DNA from: CALBPI01 sp038529355
Lineage (GTDB): Bacteria > Pseudomonadota > Gammaproteobacteria > Steroidobacterales > Woeseiaceae
Direction of reading: 5' to 3'
DNA length: 64,000 nucleotides
Assembly: GCA_038529355.1 (NCBI GenBank)
Contig: JBCBDU010000007.1
Coordinates: forward strand, 57,580-121,579
The notes beneath the pieces were generated by a model that saw only the letters and a list, made by a program, of their open reading frames with translations, did not search any database and was not told where the DNA came from. The position numbers and the translations under genes were made by a program. This document shows positions 44,186 to 53,234 of the stretch, in pieces. Positions within the stretch are counted from its first letter, which is position 1. Each line of letters begins with the position of its first letter.

Positions 44186-44792
44186 ATGCGTGGCCGCGTT
44201 CGCGGCTGCATGGTGCCTGGCCACAGGAGTTGCCCACGCTGCGGAGATTCGCGAGGTGACCGTCGAGCGCGAAGGCAAGCGCTACATCATGCATTCCGTT
44301 ACGTGGTTCGATGCACCGATCACTGGCGTTTTCGACGTGCTGACCGACTACGATCAGTTCGAGCGCATCTCGAGCGTGTATGCGGACGCGCGGTTTCTTG
44401 ATGCCCGCGAGGCGGATGCGCCGGTCGCCTACACGCTGGTCAAGGGGTGCGTGTTGTTCTTTTGCCAGTCGATGGCGCGCACCGAGCGATTGGAAACCAA
44501 CGGCCTTGCGTCCATTCGCGCATTTGCCGACCCGGCGCGCTCGGACTTTAAGTACAGCGATGCGACGTGGGCCTTGAGTGAAGATAGGGGCGGCACGCTG
44601 GTGGTTTATCGCGTTGAGATGCAACCGGGCTTTTGGGTGCCGCCGCTGGTCGGGCCGTATGTGATGAAGCGGCAGTTGATTAAAGGCGGTCGCGATGCTG
44701 TGGCGCGCATTGAGGCGCTGGCCCAAAAATCGACGGCGAACACACGTGACTTCGTCGCGCGCGGCCTGCAGGGTTTCGAGTTGCCCGAATGA
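44178..44792 (+). CDS. Exported START/SRPBCC-like lipid-binding protein
   Basis: A 204-residue protein with a signal peptide (about 1-21, ending AHA) and a domain resembling the START/polyketide-cyclase fold (TWFDAPITGVFDVLTDYDQFERI; GFWVPPLVGPYVMKRQL). Such domains bind hydrophobic ligands in a deep cavity. Starts at GTG overlapping the asmA stop, and its own end overlaps mutY as ATGA. With AsmA next to it, a role in periplasmic lipid handling is plausible but inferred. Confidence 0.75.
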   Translation: MARCVAAFAAAWCLATGVAHAAEIREVTVEREGKRYIMHSVTWFDAPITGVFDVLTDYDQFERISSVYADARFLDAREADAPVAYTLVKGCVLFFCQSMARTERLETNGLASIRAFADPARSDFKYSDATWALSEDRGGTLVVYRVEMQPGFWVPPLVGPYVMKRQLIKGGRDAVARIEALAQKSTANTRDFVARGLQGFELPE

Positions 44793-45895
44793 CGACAGGC
44801 TCCGATGCGTTTGCGCAGCGCGTGCTGACCTGGTTCGATGCGCACGGCCGCAAACACCTGCCGTGGCAGCAGGACAAGACCCGCTATCGCGTGTGGATCT
44901 CGGAGATCATGTTGCAGCAAACGCAGGTGGCCACCGTCATCGGCTACTTTGAGCGCTTTATCGAGCGTTTTCCCGACGTCGTCACGCTTGCCGACGCCGA
45001 CAGCGATGAAGTGCTGTCATTGTGGTCGGGGCTGGGCTACTACGCGCGCGCCAGAAACTTGCACAAGGCGGCGCGCATCGTGCGCGACGACCATGATGGT
45101 GAGATGCCCGGCGACATCGACGCGCTGATTGCGCTGCCCGGGATCGGCCGGTCAACGGCGGGCGCGATTTTGGCGCTGACTGACGATCAGCGTCACCCGA
45201 TTCTGGATGGCAACGTCAAGCGCGTACTCGCACGCCATGACGCCGTCGCCGGCTGGCCTGGCCAAAGCGCGGTGTTGGCCGAGCTGTGGACGCTGTCCGA
45301 ACGTTACACGCCGCAGGCGCGCGTGGGCGATTACACACAGGCCATGATGGATCTGGGTGCCACGCTGTGTACGCGCAGCAAGCCGCGCTGCGAAGCTTGT
45401 CCGCTGGGCGGCAGTTGCACGGCGCGCGCGGCCGGCACGATGCTGAACTATCCCGGTAAGAAACCGAAGGCGCAAAAGCCGCAACGCAGCACGGCGATGC
45501 TGGTCGTGTGCGACAGCGATGGTCGGTTGCTATTGCGGCGACGGCCTGCCGAAGGCATCTGGGGTGGTTTGTGGAGTTTCCCTGAGATTGATGCGCACGC
45601 CAGTCGTGAAGATATCGATGTGGCGCTGGCAACCGTGCTGCGAAACAGAGCGGCTGGCAATCACAGCGTGAACCGTCTGCCGGGCTTTACGCACAAGTTC
45701 ACCCACTTTGATCTGGCAATCGTGCCGTATCGCATAGACATTGATGCCGCCGCGGAGCGCGTGCAGGATGCCGCCGATGATGCGCCTGCCTGGTTCAGCA
45801 TCGATGCGATCGCCGACGTTGGTGTGCCGCGACCTGTCAGTCGCATCATCGAATCGTTACAATCTACGCCCGATATGCTGGAGTCGATACGATGA
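44789..45895 (+). CDS. mutY: Adenine DNA glycosylase MutY
   Basis: A 368-residue enzyme removing adenine mispaired with 8-oxoguanine. Catalytic Glu39 is in SEIMLQQTQ, HhH is LPGIGRSTAGAI, and Asp140 is in LDGNVKR. The 4Fe-4S cluster cysteines follow C-x6-C-x2-C-x5-C (CTRSKPRCEACPLGGSC). The C-terminal NUDIX-like domain (about 235-360) recognises 8-oxoG. Coupled to yggX, as in E. coli. Confidence 0.96.
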   Translation: MTTGSDAFAQRVLTWFDAHGRKHLPWQQDKTRYRVWISEIMLQQTQVATVIGYFERFIERFPDVVTLADADSDEVLSLWSGLGYYARARNLHKAARIVRDDHDGEMPGDIDALIALPGIGRSTAGAILALTDDQRHPILDGNVKRVLARHDAVAGWPGQSAVLAELWTLSERYTPQARVGDYTQAMMDLGATLCTRSKPRCEACPLGGSCTARAAGTMLNYPGKKPKAQKPQRSTAMLVVCDSDGRLLLRRRPAEGIWGGLWSFPEIDAHASREDIDVALATVLRNRAAGNHSVNRLPGFTHKFTHFDLAIVPYRIDIDAAAERVQDAADDAPAWFSIDAIADVGVPRPVSRIIESLQSTPDMLESIR

Positions 45896-46164
45896 CCCGA
45901 ATGGTGCACTGCGTGCTGACCAAAGAAGAAGCCGAAGGCCTGGACTATGCGCCTTACCCTGGCGAACTGGGTCAGCGCATTTACGACGGCGTTTCGAAAC
46001 AGGCCTGGCAGCAATGGCTCGGCCACCAGACGATTCTGATCAATGAATATCGCCTGACGCCGATTGAGCCGGATGCGCGTAAATTCCTCGAAAAAGAAAT
46101 GGAGAAATTTTTCTTCGGCGATGGCTCTGAAGTGCCAGACGCGTTTGTCTCGAAAGACGACTAG
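45892..46164 (+). CDS. yggX: Oxidative-damage protection / Fe trafficking protein YggX
   Basis: A 90-residue protein starting MTRMVHCVLTKEEAEGLDY with the conserved early Cys and YPGELGQRIYDGVSKQAWQQWL. Family members protect Fe-S clusters and are linked to iron trafficking under oxidative stress. Overlaps the mutY stop; runs tail-to-tail with egtD, nine bases apart. Confidence 0.95.
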   Translation: MTRMVHCVLTKEEAEGLDYAPYPGELGQRIYDGVSKQAWQQWLGHQTILINEYRLTPIEPDARKFLEKEMEKFFFGDGSEVPDAFVSKDD

Positions 46165-46173
46165 CGCCCGTCG

Positions 46174-47139
46174 TTAGATCGACGTTGCGTACTGCAGGCT
46201 AAAGCGCTGGTCTGCATCGGTCCAGACCTGTTGCACCCGAAACCCGGCGCGATGCGCAAGCGTTGCGAAGTCATCGACGGCGTATTTATAAGAACACTCG
46301 GTCAGGATGTATTCGCCGGCGGTGAACGCAATGGTCGTGCCGTCGATGGTTACGCGCTGATCGGCTTTGCTGATCAGATGCATCTCAATGCGGCCGAGTT
46401 CAACGTTATAGATCGCGCGGTGCTCGAATGCATCAACATTAAAGTCGGCGCCAAACTCACGGTTCAAATGCGTCAGCATGTTCAGATTGAACGCCGCGGT
46501 GATGCCCGCCGCATCGTTGTAGGCACGCTCGAGCACGGCAGGGTCTTTTTTCAGGTCGACGCCGATCAGTAACCCGCCACCTTCTTTGGCCACAGCGCGC
46601 ATTGTTTTCAACAAGCCGAGCGCCGCTTCCGGCGGGAAATTGCCGATCGTGGAGCCGGGAAAGAATACGACGTTGCGCGCCGGTGTTTGTTTAGGTGAGG
46701 GCAGCGGAAATGGCCGTGTGAAATCCGCGGCCACTGGTAGCACTTCGACGGCCGGATAGTCGCGCGCCAGCTCATCGGCGGCGAGCTGCAGATGATCGCC
46801 GGAGATATCAACCGGCACGAATACGGTGATGTTGTCCAGATGATCCAGCAGCACCCGCACCTTGACGCTGGCGCCAGCGCCAAACTCGATCAGCGACGCT
46901 TGCTCGCCAATCGCATCACCGATCGCTGCAATGTTGTCATAGAGGATGCCCAGCTCGGTACGTGTCGGGTAGTACTCGGGTTGCTCGGTGATTGTCTCGA
47001 ATAACTCGGAGCCACGCTCATCGTAGAAAAATTTTGGCGACAGCATTTTCTGCGGTGCCTGCAGGCCAGCAATAATCTCTGCCGTGTCTTTCGCCGCTTG
47101 CGCGGTTTGCGCCGTCATCGGCGCGTGGGCGTTACTCAT
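46174..47139 (-). CDS. egtD: L-histidine N-alpha-methyltransferase (ergothioneine synthesis)
   Basis: A 321-residue SAM-dependent enzyme that trimethylates histidine to hercynine, the first step to ergothioneine. Seen: LSPKFFYDERGSELFE at the N terminus, SAM-binding FGAGASVKVRVLLDHL and FFPGSTIGNF, and the C-terminal substrate-binding EYILTECSYKY. The ATG at 47139 gives the family length. It follows egtB by 29 bases. Confidence 0.94.
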   Translation of the reverse strand: MSNAHAPMTAQTAQAAKDTAEIIAGLQAPQKMLSPKFFYDERGSELFETITEQPEYYPTRTELGILYDNIAAIGDAIGEQASLIEFGAGASVKVRVLLDHLDNITVFVPVDISGDHLQLAADELARDYPAVEVLPVAADFTRPFPLPSPKQTPARNVVFFPGSTIGNFPPEAALGLLKTMRAVAKEGGGLLIGVDLKKDPAVLERAYNDAAGITAAFNLNMLTHLNREFGADFNVDAFEHRAIYNVELGRIEMHLISKADQRVTIDGTTIAFTAGEYILTECSYKYAVDDFATLAHRAGFRVQQVWTDADQRFSLQYATSI

Positions 47140-47168
47140 GGATGTACTCGTGCTCGGGCGATGACGGG

Positions 47169-48509
47169 TCAAGCGTTGCGCGCCAGGCGAAAGCCCAGAC
47201 ACTGCCAGCGTGCATCCGGATAGAAAAAGCTGCGGTAGCTCGCGCGCAGGTGCGATTGCGCGCTCAGGCATGAACCGCCACGCACGCTCATCTGGTTGCA
47301 CATGAACTTGCCGTTGTACTCGCCCAGCGAGCCGGCTAGCGGTTCGAAACCGGGGTAGGCCGTGTAGGCAGACGCGGTCCATTCCCAGACGTCGCCAAAC
47401 CATTGCCGGTCGGTGTCGCCGGCGGCCATCGGCTGCCAACAATCGGCTTCGGCAAAGTTGCCGTGCACATCGGCATCGGCGGCGTGATATTCGAATTCGG
47501 CCTCTGTCGGTAAGCGGGCGCCGGCCCAGCGCGCAAAGGCATCGGCTTCGTAGTAGGACACATGTGCAACTGGTGCATTCATGTCGATGTCGCGTTCGCC
47601 GCCGAGCGTGAATTCGCTGTCCAAGCCAGCCGACCAATATAACGGCGCACGCCAGCGGTGCTGTTGCACTGCTTGCCAACCATCGCTGAGCCACAGCGTG
47701 CTCGTCTCGTAGCCGCCATCGCGAATGAACTCAGCAAACTCGCCGTTCGTCGTCGGGCGCTTGGCGATCTGGTGTTCGTACAACAGCACTTGGTGGCGCG
47801 GCGTTTCGTTGTCGAAACAGAACCGGCCCGGACGCGGGTTGGCACCAATCTCGATGATCCCGCCGTCGACCTGATGAAACTCGCTTGGCCCTGCCTCGCC
47901 AGCCAGCATAACCAGATCATCGCGCAGCGCTGGCTTCAGCGGGTTGCACGACAACACGTGTTTGATGTCGGACAGAACCAGCTCTTGATGTTGCTGCTCG
48001 TGGTGCAATCCGAGCATGACCACGTCGGCCAGCACATCTGCCGGTGCGCTGGCGTCGCGATGTGCTGTTGTGGCCGCACCGCGGCCGCGCGACGCCTCAG
48101 ACAACAGCTCGTTTAGTCGCTCACCAAGCAGCGACAGCATGGCGCCGTCCACATGGCGGCGATACATCAGCACGTCTTCCAGCGTCGGTCGCGATATCAG
48201 CCCACGCTCGGCGCGCGGATGCATGCTGCCGGCCGTTTCGTAATAGCTGTTGAACAGGTGCGCGAACGCCTCGCTGAAAGGTTTGTAGCCGGCAACCTGC
48301 GGCAACAACACAAATTGCTCGAAGAACCACGTGGTGTGCGCCAGATGCCATTTTGTCGGGCTGACGTCCGGCATTGATTGCAGCAAGGCATCTTCGGCGG
48401 ATAAATAGCCGGCGAGCGCCAGCGTGCGACCGCGCACGGTGTTAAAGCGATCAATGAGCGCATCGGCCTGCACGTTGCTGCCGGTGGCGGCGCTGTCTTC
48501 AGCGGCCAT
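47169..48509 (-). CDS. egtB: Ergothioneine sulfoxide synthase EgtB
   Basis: A 446-residue non-heme iron enzyme joining hercynine to a cysteine donor with sulfoxide formation. The DinB-like N-terminal part has HLAHTTWFFEQF and HHEQQHQEL, which supply the iron-ligand histidines. The C-terminal FGE-sulfatase fold ends with MSVRGGSCLS and SYRSFFYP. ATG at 48509 is preferred; the upstream codon at 48569 is TTG without a ribosome site. No egtA or egtC is nearby, so it may use free cysteine or unlinked genes. Confidence 0.93.
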   Translation of the reverse strand: MAAEDSAATGSNVQADALIDRFNTVRGRTLALAGYLSAEDALLQSMPDVSPTKWHLAHTTWFFEQFVLLPQVAGYKPFSEAFAHLFNSYYETAGSMHPRAERGLISRPTLEDVLMYRRHVDGAMLSLLGERLNELLSEASRGRGAATTAHRDASAPADVLADVVMLGLHHEQQHQELVLSDIKHVLSCNPLKPALRDDLVMLAGEAGPSEFHQVDGGIIEIGANPRPGRFCFDNETPRHQVLLYEHQIAKRPTTNGEFAEFIRDGGYETSTLWLSDGWQAVQQHRWRAPLYWSAGLDSEFTLGGERDIDMNAPVAHVSYYEADAFARWAGARLPTEAEFEYHAADADVHGNFAEADCWQPMAAGDTDRQWFGDVWEWTASAYTAYPGFEPLAGSLGEYNGKFMCNQMSVRGGSCLSAQSHLRASYRSFFYPDARWQCLGFRLARNA

Positions 48510-48578
48510 AAGAGGTGTTCCAATCGGGGATTCAACAGCAAGAGTAGAGAGCTGTCGGTTGGCTGTCAAAAGCCGAGG

Positions 48579-49214
48579 TCAGGCGGCGTACTCTTTGCAG
48601 AACCACTCGCAGCACGATTGCAGATAGTCGTCCAGATTGTCGATGTCGCGTCCGATTATGCGCGGCTCAAACAGGAACGCCTGGTTCAACATGCCGTGGA
48701 ACTGGCGTGTTGCGATTGGCACATCGAACGGGCGAAATAGCCCGTGCGCGATCCATTCGGTGAAGACATGCTCGCACAGGGCTTGCGACTGCTCGCGACC
48801 GTCGTATGTGCGAAACACATCGGCGATTTCCGGATTCTCGCGCGCTTCATGCGCCACGATGCGGCCCAGATCGGCGATGATCGTCGTTTTCATGATGTCG
48901 CGGCGATGGTCGGCAAGAAATTGCACCGCTTCCATGGCTGTGGCGAACATCGGCACGCCGTCGGCGACCGGCGCGCGCGTGCGTTCGGCCTCGCGGTCGA
49001 TGATCAATCGAAACAACGCTTCCTTGTCGCCGAACAGCTCAAGCACTGTCCGGCGATCAACGCCAGCCGTTCTGGCGATCGCCGCCGTGCTGGTGCGCGC
49101 ATAGCCGGTCTTTAGGAATTGCGTGGTCGCGGCTTCCAGAATGCGCGACTCAACTTGCGCGGCTGACGCACTCTTGCCTTGAGTATCAGCGGTGTTGGAA
49201 TGGGATTCGAACAT
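48579..49214 (-). CDS. TetR-family transcriptional regulator
   Basis: A 211-residue regulator with an N-terminal TetR helix-turn-helix (about 22-70: TSTAAIARTAGVDRRTVLELFGDKEALF) and a C-terminal ligand domain. It lies 69 bases upstream of egtB on the same strand, so it may control the egt genes, though this is inference. No palindromic operator stands out in the short gap upstream. Confidence 0.88.
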   Translation of the reverse strand: MFESHSNTADTQGKSASAAQVESRILEAATTQFLKTGYARTSTAAIARTAGVDRRTVLELFGDKEALFRLIIDREAERTRAPVADGVPMFATAMEAVQFLADHRRDIMKTTIIADLGRIVAHEARENPEIADVFRTYDGREQSQALCEHVFTEWIAHGLFRPFDVPIATRQFHGMLNQAFLFEPRIIGRDIDNLDDYLQSCCEWFCKEYAA

Positions 49215-49246
49215 GGCTTGAGCCTAGCCGAGCCAATTATCTTTGA

Positions 49247-50467
49247 TCAAGTAATGTCCAGCTTCTGCTCCGATAACTCGGGCAAGCGCGCTGCCAGATA
49301 TTCGCGCTCTGCTGGGTGAACTGTGACCGCCAGCGCCCGTTCCATGTAGGCCCGGGAGCGCTTGGGATGGCCTAAATGCGAATGAATATTAGCTGCATTT
49401 ACCAAAAATGGTCCGTAGTTCTCAAAATTTGCCTGACTTTGCGCGTGTTCGAGTACCGCCAACGCACCTTCGGGATCACCCGATTCGCACAATGCTGCGG
49501 CGCGATTGATGCTGACGACAGGATTTGCAAGTTGGTGCTCCAGAATGTCGTAAAGCGCGGCGATTTGCGCCCAATCGGTGCCTTGCGGATCGTTCGCACA
49601 GTGCAGCGCGGCGATGGCCGCCTGCGTCTGGAATGGGCCAGGTGCGTGCTTGCCGAGCACGTGATCGAGCAGCGCTTGCGCCTCGTTAATAAGTGTCGTG
49701 TTCCATAACGATGCGTCTTGTTCGGCCAACGGCACGAAGGCGCCGGTTGCGGATTGCCGCGCGCGGTGGCGCGCGTGGTGAAACAGCATCATCGCCAGCA
49801 GGCCCGTCAGTTCGGCATGGCCGGGGAACAACCGCAGCAGGTTGCGCGCCAGCCAGATAGCCTCGGCGCACAACGCCGGTTGGATTAAGCCATCGGCGCG
49901 GGCGCTGTAGCCCTGATTGAAAATCAAGTAGATCACGCTAAGCGCAGCGTTGAGCCGTTCGGGCAGTTCCTGATCCTGCGGGATCGCGAACGGGATGCCG
50001 GCGGTGCGGATCTTGCGGCGGGCGCGATCGAGGCGTTGTTCGAGCGTGCGCGTCGGGATCAGGAACGCCAGCGCCACATCGTGGGCGGACAGACCGGCGA
50101 TCACTTTGAGCGTCAACGCGACTTGCGCATCTTCGGACAAAGCTGGGTGGCAGCAGGTGAAGATCAGCCGCAATGCATCGTCATCGATGGCGGACAGGTT
50201 CGGCTCGTCGGTTTCGGCGGCCGGCTCTTCGGTCAACTGTGTTTGCCGCTGCTGGCGCCGCGCGATGTCGATCAGGCGGCGCTTGCCGGTCTGGATCAGC
50301 CAGCCGGTCGGGTTGTCCGGCACGCCGTCGTTCGGCCAGTGCTGCAGCGCGCGCTCGGCGGCGTCCTGAAAGGCATCTTCGGCTTGGTCAAGGTCGCCGG
50401 AGAACCGACGCAGCGCCGCGATAGCCCGCAGGCGGGCGCCCTTCAGCGCTGCGTCGATAGTCGCCAT
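49247..50467 (-). CDS. ECF42-type sigma factor with DUF6596 extension
   Basis: A 406-residue sigma factor. Region 2 and 4 elements occupy about 10-175 (QAEDAFQDAAERAL; LPTRTLEQRLDRARRKI-like segment IPTRTLEQRLDRARRKI). A long C-terminal helical, TPR-like domain (about 185-400) contains the DUF6596 pattern (ALSVIYLIFNQGYSA, CAEAIWLARNL). This group has no classical anti-sigma factor and is paired with DGPF/YCII proteins, exactly as here. The start overlaps the DGPF stop as ATGA. Confidence 0.93.
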   Translation of the reverse strand: MATIDAALKGARLRAIAALRRFSGDLDQAEDAFQDAAERALQHWPNDGVPDNPTGWLIQTGKRRLIDIARRQQRQTQLTEEPAAETDEPNLSAIDDDALRLIFTCCHPALSEDAQVALTLKVIAGLSAHDVALAFLIPTRTLEQRLDRARRKIRTAGIPFAIPQDQELPERLNAALSVIYLIFNQGYSARADGLIQPALCAEAIWLARNLLRLFPGHAELTGLLAMMLFHHARHRARQSATGAFVPLAEQDASLWNTTLINEAQALLDHVLGKHAPGPFQTQAAIAALHCANDPQGTDWAQIAALYDILEHQLANPVVSINRAAALCESGDPEGALAVLEHAQSQANFENYGPFLVNAANIHSHLGHPKRSRAYMERALAVTVHPAEREYLAARLPELSEQKLDIT

Positions 50468-50817
50468 CAGTCCATTTCAAACACGGGCCGGATCTCGATC
50501 GAGCCTGTGTCTTCCTGCGGGATCATGCCGGCGTAGGCGATGACCTGGTCGATGTTGTCGCACTCGAACACGTAGTAGCCGCCGAGCTGCTCCTTGGTTT
50601 CGGCGAACGGGCCGTCGGTGACGATGATCTTGCCACTGTGGTTGCGCACGGTCGTTGCCGCGCCGACATCGACCAGCCGGTTGCCACCGATGTAGGTGCC
50701 GTCCTTCTGCGACTGCTCCATAACGGCGAAGTGGCCAGCCATGATTTTGGCCTCTTCCGCCTCGGACAACGCCGCCCAACGCTCCTCGGCGTTGTAAATC
50801 AACATAACGTACTGCAT
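50467..50817 (-). CDS. DGPF-motif YCII-related protein, partner of the ECF42 sigma factor
   Basis: A 116-residue protein of the YCII/DGPF type: MQYVMLIYNAEERW at the start and VTDGPFAETKEQLGGYY in the middle. The family fold is a ferredoxin-like dimer. It precedes and is coupled to the sigma gene. In Streptomyces such proteins are targets of ECF42 factors; their enzymatic role is unknown. Confidence 0.92.
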   Translation of the reverse strand: MQYVMLIYNAEERWAALSEAEEAKIMAGHFAVMEQSQKDGTYIGGNRLVDVGAATTVRNHSGKIIVTDGPFAETKEQLGGYYVFECDNIDQVIAYAGMIPQEDTGSIEIRPVFEMD

Positions 50818-50990
50818 CTATCTGCTCCTTTTGGATGGGTTACATGATAGATGACGATTGGCGCGGCCGGATTACGACACCACGGCAGAAACACGCGCGG
50901 CTATTGACTCAGCGGGCGGCGACGGTTGTAATACGCGACCCGAAAGACCCAGCGGCCCACTCGCGGCACGCCCGGGCAGAAAGACAGCAT

Positions 50991-51066
50991 GGCCAGGTAG
51001 CTCAGTTGGTAGAGCAGCGGATTGAAAATCCGCGTGTCGGTGGTTCGATTCCGCCCCTGGCCACCA
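50991..51066 (+). tRNA. tRNA-Phe (anticodon GAA)
   Basis: A complete cloverleaf: acceptor GGCCAGG/CCTGGCC, D-loop AGCTCAGTTGGTAGAGC, anticodon arm GCGGATTGAAAATCCGC with GAA, T-arm GGTTCGATTCC, and encoded CCA at 51064-51066. It is transcribed toward the start of the accessory-looking stretch. Confidence 0.97.
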
Positions 51067-51163
51067 TTCCAATCAACGCGTGCAATGTCTCTAGGCCTAA
51101 CAGCCAACATCCGTGCGAAAGTTCTGTCGGATGCAATCTGGCGTCGATCCGTCGACGGCAGAC

Positions 51164-51316
51164 CTAATAACACTGTTGCGCGACGCAGCGCCGATAGAGT
51201 TGATAAACCTCAGCACCCAGCTTTTCTCGAATCTGCTCGTCGCTGAAGTTATCTCTAAGCCAATGCGCACCCTCAGTGGCTACCGGATCAATGGACGAGT
51301 CGACCAGCGTGAGACA
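51164..51316 (-). pseudogene. Possible 3' remnant of a decayed gene
   Basis: Fifty sense codons ending in TAG, bounded upstream by a stop and holding no ATG, GTG or TTG. The reading (DPVATEGAHWLRDNFSDEQ, then KLGAEVYQLYRRC) has the charge pattern and helical look of a real protein C terminus. I do not recognise the family. The remaining bases between the tRNA and the amidohydrolase show no gene. Confidence 0.3.
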
Positions 51317-51395
51317 CTACGCCCCTTTGCAAGTTGCGACTCAACAGCAGAACTGCGTCATGGGTTCCCTTGCGAGGGCGTGTCCGAGTCCAACC

Positions 51396-53234
51396 CTAAA
51401 GCCTACCGAACACGGCCTCACCGCCCACGAATGTTGCTGCAACTTCCACGTCTTTGAGTGCTCGCGGATTCATCGTCAACAGATCGTCCGACAGCACGAC
51501 AAAATCCGCCAGTTTGCCGACGGTGAGCGAGCCTTTTATGTGCTCTTCATAGCCGGCATACGCTGTGTTCAAAGTATAGGCGCGAATTGCCTCTTCGATC
51601 GTCAGACGCTCCTTCGGAAACCAACCGCCTTCGGGCTGTCCCGAGAGCGTCATGCGCGTAACAGCCGCATACAGGCCAAGCATTGGGTTTAAGAAGTAGC
51701 GCGACGCATTTGTGCCGGGTGAGTCCGAGCCAAAGCTTATGACCGCACCTGCATCCCAAAGCCGACGAAACGCGTATGCACCGCGCGAGCGATCACGACC
51801 GATCCGCTCTTCCATCCAACGCATATCGTCTGACGTGTGAAAGGGTTGTACTTCGGCAACGATGCCCAGTTGCCCTGCGCGTTCGATGTCCTGATCGGTC
51901 ATGACCTGCGCGTGGACGAGCCGAAAGCGCCGATCACGCTCACCGTTTTCGTCAACAATTCGCTCGAGCATATCCATCAGGTAGCCGTTCGCTTCATCGC
52001 CGATGGCGTGTACCGTGAGCTGGATGCCATTGGCGTCGGCTTTCAATGCCAAGCGCTCGAGGTTGCTCTGCATTTCTTCGGGGTCGCTGGGGCTGCGCTC
52101 GAACGGGAACATGATGTCGCGCCAGATACCACGGCTGTCAGGGTTATGGGTATACGCCTCGTAAAAGCGCGCAGAGCTATTGCCCATGATGCCGTCGATC
52201 CAGGCCTTGGTCGCGCCGAAGCGAATCCAGTCGTCACCGAAACCAACCTTGATCCCAAGATCGGCCATCGATTCCCAGCGATCAAGCGGCGGACGCACTC
52301 TGACACGCGCCGTCATCTGCCCGGCATCGCGGAGTTCGCGATAGATATCCAAATAAACCGGGTCAGACGTAATGTCGCAGTAGCTCGTGACGCCAACGCT
52401 TGCCATTTTTTTCCAGGCCTCGCGTGTCTCGGCAATGCGTTGTTCTCTGGACGGTTGCGGAATCAACTCCGCGAACAGCGCCCCAACGCTATCGCGAACG
52501 AGTACTGTCGACTCAACGCTCGGCGCGACCGGATTGAACAACGCGCCGGTTGGTTCGCCGTTCTGGTCACGCTCGACGATAACCCCTTCAGGATCTGGCG
52601 CGCCTTTTCGAATACCCGCTCGCTCGAGCGCGAGATTGTTTGCGAGATAGACCTTTCGATCAAACCTGCGCACCAGTACCGGACGGTCTGCCGTGAAGTC
52701 GTCGATCATTGCGCGGTTTGGCAGGAAAAAGTTGCCGTATCCATCGTCGCTGGCAGCCTGAAATCCGGCGGCTGCAACATCGCCTTCCGCCCACGTCTCA
52801 TACGCAGACCAGTCGCCACCGGTGATCCACGTGCCCGGCGCATAACGCGCATCGACAGCACGAATGCGCTCAACGAAACCATTCTCGTCCGACACATCGA
52901 GCAGGTTAAGCCCGTACAAAAGCTGCCCGGTCGACTCGAAGTGCACATGGCTATCATAAAACCCGGGGGTTACGAACGCGCCATCGAGATCAATCACCTT
53001 CGTATCCGGCCCGATGTGCTGTTCGATACCGGCATCGGCGCCGACATAAATGAAACGGCCGTCTAATACTGCGAGCGCCTCAGCACTCGGATTGTCGTCG
53101 TCAACAGTCCACAGCTTGCCATTTAGCGCCACCAAATCTGCGTGCTGTGCCGACACCGTCGGTGCTGCAACGCAGCCAACAATCGCCAACAGCGTGGTGA
53201 TCTGCCGTAATGTGTTCATGTTCTTCTGATACAT
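51396..53234 (-). CDS. Exported YtcJ-like amidohydrolase
   Basis: A 612-residue metal-dependent hydrolase of the amidohydrolase-3 branch. It has a signal peptide (about 1-29, ending SAQ), the N-terminal beta-sandwich part, the metal motif DSHVHFEST, and further ligands in LVHAQVMT and GSDSPGTN near the C terminus. Substrates in this branch range from formamides to N-acyl amino acids; not predictable here. AGGGACAGG lies before the ATG. Divergent from the M14-type peptidase gene. Confidence 0.88.
   Translation of the reverse strand: MYQKNMNTLRQITTLLAIVGCVAAPTVSAQHADLVALNGKLWTVDDDNPSAEALAVLDGRFIYVGADAGIEQHIGPDTKVIDLDGAFVTPGFYDSHVHFESTGQLLYGLNLLDVSDENGFVERIRAVDARYAPGTWITGGDWSAYETWAEGDVAAAGFQAASDDGYGNFFLPNRAMIDDFTADRPVLVRRFDRKVYLANNLALERAGIRKGAPDPEGVIVERDQNGEPTGALFNPVAPSVESTVLVRDSVGALFAELIPQPSREQRIAETREAWKKMASVGVTSYCDITSDPVYLDIYRELRDAGQMTARVRVRPPLDRWESMADLGIKVGFGDDWIRFGATKAWIDGIMGNSSARFYEAYTHNPDSRGIWRDIMFPFERSPSDPEEMQSNLERLALKADANGIQLTVHAIGDEANGYLMDMLERIVDENGERDRRFRLVHAQVMTDQDIERAGQLGIVAEVQPFHTSDDMRWMEERIGRDRSRGAYAFRRLWDAGAVISFGSDSPGTNASRYFLNPMLGLYAAVTRMTLSGQPEGGWFPKERLTIEEAIRAYTLNTAYAGYEEHIKGSLTVGKLADFVVLSDDLLTMNPRALKDVEVAATFVGGEAVFGRL

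Noticed and set aside
47169..48509. A functional link between EgtB and the SUMF1 lipoprotein at 57.8 kb because both carry an FGE-sulfatase fold
   Set aside because: The fold is widespread; only the EgtB protein has the DinB-like iron-binding half, and the genes are 9 kb apart.
50991..51066. tRNA-Phe as an active integration site with a genomic island
   Set aside because: No integrase gene and no second copy of the tRNA 3' end are visible in the window, so an island cannot be claimed.
51837..53066. 409-codon frame antisense to the amidohydrolase
   Set aside because: The amidohydrolase has a signal peptide and metal motifs; the opposite frame shows none and is a composition effect.
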